Below are positions 27,062-39,000 of a DNA stretch of 64,000 nt, piece by piece. The position numbers and the translations under genes were made by a program. The stretch covers positions 434,001-498,000 of the forward strand of contig JAANDG010000025.1 in NCBI GenBank assembly GCA_036852015.1, in the 5' to 3' direction. The number at the start of each line of letters is the position of its first letter. Position 1 is the first letter of the stretch. This stretch comes from Pelodera strongyloides. Its lineage: Eukaryota > Nematoda > Chromadorea > Rhabditida > Rhabditidae. A model generated the notes under the pieces. It was not told the DNA's origin. It ran no database searches and saw only the letters and a program-made list of their open reading frames with translations.

Positions 27062-30000
27062 TTTTTTTTTTTTGTTTTTTTTTTTGTTTTTTTTTTTTTT
27101 TTCGCTTTAAAGCGGAATGACAAGTGGTTGGAGCACTCTCATGCAGCACATTCAAATTGTGCTCCTTTTGAGCGGACAACCCTCATCAGGGCACGTAAAA
27201 TTGCATATAATAAAGGGCGGTGGAGTTTCTAGCATATATTTCCCAAAACACGAGTCATCTTTATTTCCCAAAAAATAACATCTGCAGACGAATTTACGAC
27301 CGATTTTTGGATCAATTTCTCAAGAGAAAAAAGTCATTTGTTGGGTAACATCGTTACAAACTACCGCGGACTGCTATACTGTGAAAAACCATGAACTATG
27401 ATAAACAGTGTCTAGAGAAGTATAAGGATGATTATCCGTCGTCGACGGTAATACGACATCGAGAAATTTGTCATCTGGAACTGGAACTCGTCGCTTACTG
27501 CTCAGGACCTCTGTGGAACATGTCATAAGCAAACACGCGCTTGAAGCCTAAATTTTTTTATACCTCTCTTCACAAAGTGGTATGTCATCATCCTCCTCCA
27601 TAAAAGCTTCACCTCCACAGTGTATACTCCCCCGTTCCATGTGATCTTCACGAGTTGTAATCGAGAGAATCTGAAAAGATAGATGTATACTGTAACAATA
27701 TCCACTACGCCAGAAGATTGAAGATGTTCATCAGTAAGTGTGTGCGGTGAATGATGAATACAGGAAGCGCAGACTAGCTATGGCCGGTTTTGAAAGCGAT
27801 ACAACTAAACACTCCGCGTCACCGTAGCGCATCTCCTTTAGGGTGTTATTAGCTGGCGCATCACAAGCGCACATATGACCAAACTCCCGCGTCTTCTCAA
27901 AAAGATGCGCCGCAGGTGCGCCAATTGGAATAGAACATCGGTCCGCATAGATGTCACTCTCCGCACGCCCTAATTGCGCACAGCGATGGCGCCGAGTTTC
28001 ACCAGTGTTTATGTGTATGGCAATTCCATTTTCACATGATGCCACCAATAATCGTAGTATTCGTATAAGCATGTCCGCACGTTTTATTGCAACACACAGT
28101 AAGAAAGAATCAAAACTCTTCACCAATTACACTTGTAGAACCGATAAATATTCATGGAGAAAACATAATTAGCATAATTAATGAAAACCTACATCGTCGA
28201 ACACCGAGCACATATCACCCATACTGGGCGCCGGCTCGAATCGGGTATGGCTTGGCGTCTGGTTGTTGGAAATTGCCAATGGTCCGACACGGGTCAACAT
28301 CGAGGGTTGACGAGACTCTGAAAAGGGGTTTTATAACTAAAACTCGTTGAAAATGGACATTTTTTTAGGTTGGCAGATAGTCGGCCGACCCCACCCCAGA
28401 CCACATGTAACCCGCAAAACAAGACACAGATCGCATGCATTAAATATGCAAAGAACTGGAATTACAAGATGTTCAAAGGATTCAGTCACATCAAACATCT
28501 CATTTGAAGTTGATAGCGCATTACGTCGCATAATACTTAAATTTAGTAGTCTAGTAGTAATGGGAGTTTAGCTCATAGCCCAAATCTGTCATCTGATTTC
28601 ACCACTCGCTTCCCCAAGGGGAATTCCCCGTAGGATGCTATTTTCTGTCCGCAAGGAATATTTCCCCGAGGGAATCATAGTGGAGAATATGGCTACCCGG
28701 TCACACACGCGACAACTACTTTCACACGCGTTAACTACTAGTTCTCGGGCGCGTGAGGCAGTGACCGCTCCTGCCAGCTTCCTAGCGCAGATAGTAATAT
28801 ACGGCAAACGCGCTGCACGGGCACGCTTCAAATTAGTCAACCAACACCATCTCGGTCAACCATATAGTAGAAAGTAGAAGCGCATCTTCCAGGATAGGAC
28901 GGTTTAGCCAGTATGACTTCTCGCCTACCTCTATCGTGAAGGGGTGCTCAAGAAAAGCGCTGAAATGAGGCTCCAGTTTTGGGAGCAGTTAAACTAGTTC
29001 TAATCACCTACCAGCAAATTCGTCGTCCCACATTTGATGGCCTTCCCATAAAATATTCAACGAAGCCGAGCACTCGGATCCCGTTGGAGAAGCAGTTCGC
29101 GATCTAAAAGATATCCGCTAAGTCAAAATTAACATACCCTATGAGTTTAGTGAGAATAATTATAGTATACACCGCATTCCACAATACCAAGAACTCACCG
29201 AGCATCCCCCCGAGAGTCCCCCGACAATCTACAAAAATATTCAGTTTTACACCTCAAGTTACTAATATATGCCTACCGTAATCTTGGAACCACACTGGAC
29301 GTCTGACTGCCCTCCCGTCTGACGACTCCACTTCTCGGTGTTCTTTGCTGTGAGAGACCAAGCAGGCCTTTGGCACGGACGGAACGTCGGACACGCTGGA
29401 GACGACCGATCGACATCTGAATATAAAAATGTTTGAAGAAAAAAAAATAATAAAATTGAAAAATATGCGCGGGAAAAGTTTTGCGCATACTAATTCGTAC
29501 TGTATTTTTTGCTTTCTCAAAGCACTAAATCCTTTCGGAAAGGGCAACCCGAACGCGCCCATAATTAGCCTTTTCTAAGAAAAGCAAACTACAGATCAAT
29601 ATTTTTTCCATGTGCCTGACACTTCGACTTCATGATAGACTACTGTAATGTGTCGTTTTCTTTAGTGCCACAGTCCCGAATCGGGCAGCGTCCGAACCCG
29701 AACCCTCGTCTTTCTGGCGGGCTTGGAAAACACAAGCACTGCGCTTACCTCGCTGGCCGGTCGACTTCCGTCCACTCTACTCAACCATTCGCTTTCACTA
29801 TTTCGATCGCCTTCATCGTCATCATCAACGGTGTGCAACTAAAATGTGAAGAATTACATCTATTTATTTATGCCAAAAACACGCGTTACTTTGAAAGATC
29901 ATTTAATGTGAATGCGAAATACCGGCCGATTTTTGAAACGCATCGTGGACAACTGAAGTCTTATGTATCTTGCTAATTTACGCGAATTTAGCGCGATTTT

Positions 30001-33000
30001 TAATTTTAATTTATGTTTATTTGTAATTTGCATAAGCTGCATAAGAATGATGGTGTACTCGATGTGTTTCAAAAACCGACCGGTGTATGGTTTAAATTAT
30101 ATGTATGCATAATATCAAATTGAGTGTTCATTGATTCCCCATGCAACCGGACCGCACACGAACTGACTGACACCGCACGAGCACCACTTCTTGGTAAACT
30201 TATATCAGCGCGCACATATAATATGCCAATTGGCGTCACCATCTTTGTGTAGCATTACTACAAACTACAAACCCATTCGAGCGACTTATTTTTTAGCTAC
30301 AACGCACTTTTCGTTCCAAACCCATACTGTACATACTACAGTATGGTACGTGCATACCACAATACGGGTGTGGAACGTAAGTGCCACTAAACAGCCTCAC
30401 AATCAGCAGCCCGCAGCGGACACAGTGTGCTCGGATCCGCTATCGGACAGTATGACGGTATGAAGTTATGAAGTATGAACCTTATATGATCTACTCACCA
30501 ACTAACTATAAGAACCCCCCCCCCTCTTGAGCAACAATAAAAGCAAAAGGTTCAAACATTATCAATCAAATCGTTCAAGTATTTCTCTTCTTTTTTTCAT
30601 TTCCCAACATCAATCAAGTGTCATATCAGTGCGACACGAGCCTTTAACGAAGACGAATGGGTACATTTACCCGAAATGATCAATAAGAAGAACTTTGAAT
30701 GCAAGACTGGAATACGCAAAGACTGGAAGTAACGCAAAACTTCGCGGTCGCCAAAACTGCAGCGGGCGCAATTTGGTTCAAAGCCAGTTGGCACACATAT
30801 GGCGTACCTGCCGCGTGACAAGTGTGTGCCATACTTTCGCTGTGCACAATTTTCAGAATCAGGCACGCGATACTCTTAGCTTAGCTACAGTACACATTGC
30901 TGGATAACCTTTGCGCACACTAAGAACCTATATCTAATAAAATGTTAGGTAAACGTACTGGCGTAGGGTGTAAAAGTCGAATATCGGCACTGGCCAACTG
31001 ATCGCATCTAGCCGAGTCAAGGAGCATCCACACAAAACGTTGACCGAGAAACCTAAAGGAACTTTTTTGAGTAAAATGCCGAACATAAAATATATTCGGA
31101 CATGTGTTGATCCCCGACGAAAACTGGTGTGGCACCTTTTTCGCGCCACACGCATGCGAAGATGTTGCCGCTTGCATCCAAGCTTCACGTCGATCGTAGA
31201 CGAAACAATGACGCACGGAACGATCGTAAGTAGGACCTTATCTCATACGGTAAAACTAGCCTCTCGTGTCCGCACATAAACCCATTCAAACTATATCATC
31301 GCACGCATTTTTAAGCAAACATTCTAACTATGGCAATGCAAATACGTATCAATTGTGGTTATACTATGATATGAACAAGAACGTTTACATAGAGAGATAA
31401 CATAGAGAGAAATAGAGTAGACACAAGAAGCACGTATGCATAACGGATACTGTAACACATATGCAACTGATTAGCGCTAAAAAAATCAGAATGAATATAA
31501 GAATAATAAAAAGAAGAATAAATATGCGAAAATGTACCTCAAACAGCATCACAATCATATGCGAGAAAACAGCGTAACAAAACTACGCGAGCAAGTAAAT
31601 ACACATAGCTAGCAAATGCAAAACTATTTCAATTGTGGGTTCGAAATCTACTCCAAAAGTGAAAAATATTCTGACAATCATATAAACAACAATTTTGAAA
31701 AAAAATAAGAAAATCCTACCTTGTACATATTCGATAGGCGCAATAGGAACCCAAGCCCGCAACGAGTAAAACACCAGAGGCACGAGCTGGAAATAGATCG
31801 AATAAACATTGAGAACGAAACCAATACAAAGAATTCAATTCTCCTTAGGTTCTTATTTTAATAAAGTAAAATTTATATAATATTTAATACAGTAACCTAT
31901 AATTGTCCTGAAATTCTACTTTTTTATGTTCTTTACTTTTACTGACAGACAAAAAGAGTCCACCTTCTGTTCATCATTAGGTCTGATCAACTAATGAAAT
32001 GATTTTGTTTCTTCAACTTAATTACATTCAATATAAATGAAAGTATGAAAGAACCAAAAAGGGCTACAAAGGAATTGGTTTGCCACGTTTTTTTGGGAAT
32101 TTACAAGGAGCAAAACATATAGCAATGCTACTAGTAAGGACGAGCCAAGGGCGCGTGAAAAGTGCATAATTCCATTCATCGAGCCTGTGGCGCATTTCTG
32201 GAGGCGGTGCACGCACCTGCCACGTCCCCTCCAAAAAGTGTGCCATAGGTGCGCCAACTGGAACTGTACACGCTTCGCGCACCCACGGCACATGTCTCTT
32301 ACACTTGGCGAGGTCCGGTCCGGACAATAATTAATAAAAAAATAATTGAAGGATGCGTGAGCACTTACAAAACCAATCCGAATCGAGTACCCGCAATTTT
32401 ATAACAAAAACTTTTGGCTGGACTTCGTGGAAACAGCACATGATCACATCTAATAAAACAAGGTTTACAATTCCAAAAATAACAGACATAACCGCGGCAC
32501 GAAATTATAGCAAACAAGACAAAATGGAAGTTGAGGCAAATAAAAAATTTCAGGTAAAACGAGATATTTGTCAGATAATTAGAAGCAAACTAAAAGACTA
32601 GAAAAAAAAGATACAAAAACTTTTGTAAAAAAACGTCATGCGAAAATTATATATCGTGATGGATCAATATTTTAAAGCGAAATACCGGCCAGGTTTTGAA
32701 ACGCATCGTGGACAACTGAACTCTTACGAATTTATGCTAATTTGCCCGAATTTAGCTTGATTATTTTTAATGGTCATTTGCATACGCTGCATAGGAATAC
32801 AAGTGTACTTGATGTGTTTCAAAAACCGGCCGGTATTTCGCTTTAATGCTTGTTGAAGATTTAGCACAGAAATAAATAGATAATAAATACAAAGCAACAT
32901 TCAATATCCAAAGAAAAATCGATTTGCCATTGTATCTGTAGTCTAGGTCACTGTCTCACAGAAAACAGAAAAAGAGGGGTGAGCGACACAAAAGCCTGGA

Positions 33001-36000
33001 ATGCAAGAGGACTAGCCCAGAAATATGATAGCAAGCCAGAGAACGAGTAAAAAGTGACTCAACTTTAAAAAAAAACCTACGTTTATATAAGCTAATTTTC
33101 TTATGGTTAGTCTTGGTTTTTTTAGTCACAGTTTGCATGTTTGGATGTGTGGATTCGCGTTACGCTAGAAATTTGTGTAAAAAAAAACAGCCTCGGAGGC
33201 GAGAGCGTAAATGGTAGACTCTTCTTACTCGTTATTATGCTAGAAGATTTTCTACCGCTAGAACTTACAATTTACAATTAGTAATTTATCAACTTTAGCT
33301 CGTAAAATTTGTATTTTGCCGCAGTATTTCTTATTTATGCGTGAACTCACCAATAAACGTTATATTATTAAATGTAAAAAAAAAGAAGAATAGAAAATTA
33401 CCCTCTTGTGAGAACCTGACCCCAACTATTGTCAGAAGTTCAAAATAATATTTACAAACTGCCCTGTCCGTTCTATGAAGTTCCAGAAAAAAAAAATATA
33501 AAAAAATCTTTATCCGAAAACTTGCAGACGTGAAAAGCATAACCCCCGCAATCATTTTGATAACAAAACCTTTGGCATATGGCGGAACGCTGAAAGTCAG
33601 CAGATGTGTGGAGAAGTATGAAACAAAGGAATTCGATCAAATACAGAAAAAATTATGCATAATAAGTTAAAGGGCAGGTTAACCATGCACCTTTCTACGA
33701 CTCTCTGGTCGCATGCGCGAATTTTTGCCATGGCGGGGCTAACTAATAATTAATATTAAAATCATATATTCCAGAAATAAAACTAAATTTATATCCGATA
33801 CTATTAGATGACCTTCGACAAAGAAGACAACGATAATAAAGCAATAAACCCATATATAATTGAAATTTCATATGAATAAATTTCATTTCCCGTTGCAAAA
33901 ACTCCCAACATTTACTGACACATGGTCAAAATTCAACGATTTTTCAAAACCCCAAAACAATACCCCCGTCTTTTTTCCACAACATAATAACCCGCAGGTG
34001 TCATATAAATTTTAATGTTTATTTTAAAGCGAAATGCCAGCTCCTTTGGAAAATTTGCATAGGATAAGCAAATCCTATGTATCATATGCTAATTTTGTAC
34101 GATCGTCCACGGCAATCGTACAAAATTAGCATAGGATACATAGGATTTGCTTATCATATGCAAATTTTCCAAAGGAGCTGGCATTTCGCTTTAATGACCA
34201 TCTTCGCAATAACTTTACTCGTAAAAACAGTTCATAGCTTTGGGCATCATCTTTCGCTTGCGAACATAAAATAACGCAAACAAAACGTCTGCGTCAAAAA
34301 GTGTCTTCCGCAAACAGAAATGAAGAGTCAAGTGTGAAATATAGGCAGTAAATGAGGGCGGAAAGGTGTAAAGATAAAGATAACGAATAACGACCCCGAA
34401 ACTACTCTAATACCCAAAACCTAAACTAACTAAACTATCAGAATTAAGAATGCAAAAGATAAACAAGTTTCAACCCTGTAAGATAATAAAGTATCGGGAT
34501 CTCGGGCTAATTTCCAAAAATCCAAATACACACTACTTAAACTATATTTTTAAACTCTCTCTCACCTCCCACTGGGAGGTGGGAGCATATTCCCGGTGTT
34601 CGTGCATACGGCCACAGTAGTGGGAAATCTTATAGTCCAATTTCCAACTATGCACCTTGCAAATTATTATTGCGTAATTTTTCCCTTTGACTAATTTCAA
34701 GATAAGTATAAGCTTCTCACAAACTATAGAACCGTCAAATTATCCCCTTTCTCAATTACAACCCGGCTATAAACAACAAGGTCAATTGTAACAAAATGGC
34801 CACTACTCCATCACTCATTGTCCTATTAATATCGCACTGTTTTGGCAGCTTCACGTACTGAAAACACACAAGAAACAATCAAAAATAATCGATGAGCTGA
34901 GAAGGAAACAACGAAGTAGCAAGAATCAGAAACTTTGAAAGTTTACATGTTTACAACGGTCGGAAATAGCTATAGCTTTTAGAAATAAGATCTTGGGGCA
35001 GAACTTTGCAAGGAAGGAACGAAGAAATAAGATAGTTACTATATGCTTAAATCTTAAATCACTTGAAACTACTTGAAACGCTTTAACGTATTCTCAACAT
35101 GGATACCTAATTAAGTGAAACACGATAAATAGAAAATAGAAAATAGAAAGAAAAGGTATAATTTAAAGCGAAATACTGGCCGGTTTTTGAAACGCATAGA
35201 TCAGCGTTCTTATGCAGCTTATGCAAATTAACAAAAATTGGAATAAAAAAAAATCGTGCTAAATTCATAAAAAAAATCGTGCTAAATTCGAGCAAATTGC
35301 ATAAATACGTAAGGATTCAGTTGTCCGCGATACGTTTCAAAAATCGGCCGGAATTTCGCTTTAAAATAAATAATAATATAAAAAAGTATAATCCACCTCG
35401 GAACGTTTGATCTGCGGCAAATGGAGTGAAAAATGATAGGACAATGCTGGAACGGCGTAAATCAAGGCCGATTTCTGCGGATGCCGCCATAATAATGGGA
35501 TAGCATTGGTGGATAATAGGCTATAGCAATAAGATTACCGGAGTGTATGGTTATCACCTGCACCGGTATCAGATCTTGTACTATCGTTATACTATTCACA
35601 CAAAGAGGAACCCTTCTGTACGATGTGTCGTAAAACTCGAGTAAATAAAGGGTAGGAGGTGTTCACAAACAAGAAACCCTCGTAGCGTTAATCGAACCAG
35701 AATGTTGGGAACCTTACTCAGATCAGGTCTCGAACCTTGTCAGACTCAGAAAGCACAGGTCCCAGGCTGGACCTTGCTTAAAAAAACCAAAATAGCAATA
35801 AATCTGGATCGTTGCAATCGGCTTTCGATCAATGATGCAACAGAATGCAAGAGCAACAGAACGGTGCTCAGCGAGTAGAAAAAGAGGAAATCAAATAAAC
35901 TCTTTTTGCAGGACTAGCAGAGACTGCGTTGAATAGTTCAGAGAATAGGTCTCTCTTTCTCCGCGGCTCTATTAAGCCTGGCCTGGCAGACAGTGATACT

Positions 36001-39000
36001 GTCTGACACCGCAAATAGACTCGTACTAAGATGAAACTAGATCAGTCCTGCGACGATCCAGCACAAGACTGAGAAATTGTTATCCGAATACTTGAATAAT
36101 TATACAGTATGCCTTAATACGGTACGGTATGCCTTAGTACGATACAGTATGCCTTAGTACGGTACAGTATGCCTTAGTACGGTACAGTATGCCTTAGTAC
36201 GGTACAGTATGCCTTAGTACGGTACAGTATGCCTTAGTACGGTATTGTAGGAATGTGAAGGCGTAAACAATAAAGTTGGTACTCCGGAGCTGTGAACCGG
36301 TGCTCAATGGTTTTGATCAAGCCAAGAGTGAGAAAAGTAGAGAGAGGCGGAGACGGGAGGGAGGGCGATGGGGAAAAGCGGTGACTGGACATTGATTGAC
36401 AACCAGAGACACAGATCGGAAAGTGATCGAGAGATGTTTGACAACAAGAGACACAGATCGGAAAATGATCGAGAGACTGACAGAGACTGTGGACACGCAG
36501 ACACTGGAGGGAAATAGAGAACAACTGTTAGTTAAAGGGACCCATTCAGGATAGCAACATCCTAGACGCCGGAAATTGGGACCGGGACAAGTGTGACTAT
36601 AATTATAACAATAACAATTATATGTATTGTTAGAAAAATGATCTGGACTTTAGACACAAACTAGTGTAAGTTAAAACCTCAAAACGATATGACACAAGCT
36701 TTGTGAAACGCATGCTGGACGTATTTGCACATTGAACTCCGATACGCACCGGAAAAAACGAGGACCACACAAATTTGCATATACTACATGAAAATGCAGA
36801 TGTTCAATATATGTTGCAAAACCACGAGCTATACCGCTTCGAACATGAGCATATAACCTTTACATTCGTGTGAGCATGGTAACTACTAGAATTTATTCTT
36901 CTAGATACGGTACGGCGGGGACCACTGTGCTCCACTTAAAGGGAATGATTTCGCAAACTATCCACTATATACCGTGTACAACAGCTAATTTGCAACAGAT
37001 GCTTATCTCCCTTGGAATATTCGGAAACCGATGTCACTACGAATTAAGCATTGTAAATCAGGAAGAAAAGAAATAAGATAGAGCAGAAAAACGTGCAAAA
37101 GCGAGAAAAACAAGAAAATTAAAGGAATTACTATTTCAGACAGATTCAGGATAAAGCACGATAAGCAAATATCACCCAGCGCCAACGTGAATTTACACGG
37201 AGAGCTGAGTAGTACCAACCAAACTTTATTCGACCTACCACCTAGCAAATATTTAGTTAAAATGTATTGTCCTACATGCACTTCTGCAAATTAGAATCTA
37301 GTGTCCAGCACAAAACGCTATCGATTCTAATGTAAACTAAACCAAATCGCTTCACTTGCAATCTTTTCCAAAATGTCAGACTGACATATACGGTGTACGG
37401 TTTACATACCAATATCCCAACTGACATGTTCCAAAGTCACATAGTTTAGCTTACGAATCCAATCCCAATTAACCAATACCTACGTGCATTTCTCAAGATT
37501 CAATACATCAATTTCCTATAAAATCAAAAATTTCACGTATTCTATCAAAAACACGGCACGCAAATATTTACTTTGAAAGATTGGCCAGTCAATTAAAGCC
37601 GAGTACTTACGTACAGCCATCCTCTAGGAAAACATTTGATAACGGATCAAGAAGTACTTGAACTGGGTGGGTACGATAGGATAGTGTTAGAGCTAAAGGC
37701 TAGCAGTTTTTTTCCACGCAGCTTCCGCTACCGCAACGTTGCCGCTTGCGCACCGATTTACGCGTTGTACAGACTACTGATACTTACTCTACTTCAAACG
37801 ATTAACATAGCTTAACGTCAATAATAGATGCGCACAAATCTTAGTTATGAACGTTTTTTGACCACTGCTGCAAAGTTACTTCCACTATGATGTCATAGTT
37901 ATTTCAAGATGTGAAAAAGTTCCAAAAAACCCGACAAGCACGTTTTTTTCCTCAAAAAAAAATAGGATACCTTTACACATATAATTAGGAAGTGGGTAAT
38001 CCGATACTATACTGACTATACAAGAATCGACGGCCAACGTAACGCAGAGAAAGTCACGGAAAATTGAGTAAGCAAGGTACTAATAATAGGAATCAAAGAA
38101 ATGATCTTGGCCCCGAACAACAAACATAACTACGGGAAAATTACGTGTTACCCAGCTGCATTCTACTTGCAAATTGAGTTCCATTATGTGCGGAAACTTG
38201 TTTTCAAGTTTCCAAACCACATGCCATATCGCTTTAATGGCTAACGCGGTGATCTTCTAATTGCCACCTGTTTGTATTTACGTTAGTGACTAATGGAAAT
38301 TTCACATTTTAAGAGAGCAACAACTATTTAGCCGTCACTGCCTAGTCGGTCCTTTATGGTACTCAGAGTCCGAGTTGAATAGTTAAATGTTCTACAACTA
38401 AACATTGAATTTAAAAAAAAGCTTAGGCAAACAATAAACTAGAAAACATTATCATTAACTAAACTTACTAAACTAACGTTTTTTTCTCCGATTCATAATT
38501 TATAATTTATAACTAACATTAATTGATAGTCAAACTATTCCGCTCTAGCCATACATATTACAGGGAAAGGTCGTCCTCCAACCTCTCCTTGTGGTTTTAA
38601 AGCGGTAAAAGTAGGTTGAATACCTCCGTTCCCATGCAGGATGTGAATGAGCATGATAAGACTAAAAAAATCTACTTCAATTTGACCTCACTATTATCCA
38701 TTAGCATAAATACACTGAAATGATGTTAGCCAACGGACGTTCCAAAAACCGGCTGGTCTACCGCTTTAACACTTTTTGGCATCTGCCTAAAGTGTAATGA
38801 TATCCTATTTCAGGGGAATTTGCAACAGAATCTGCTCCAATTTCCGATTGATACAGAATATATACATATCAAAGTAATAGGGACCAGAGCCCATATTCAC
38901 CACTCAATTCCCCATGGGGAATTCCACGTCTTTTTCTCTGCGTGTCTCACATTAGAATGCTATTTTCTGTCCCCAGGGAATATTTCCCCGAGGGAATCGG

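Noticed and set aside
31040..31279. Plus-strand frame ending at a GTAAGT-like donor near 31227
   Set aside because: The opposite strand carries exon 6 of the large gene (31052-30955) in correct phase, so the plus frame is taken as chance.
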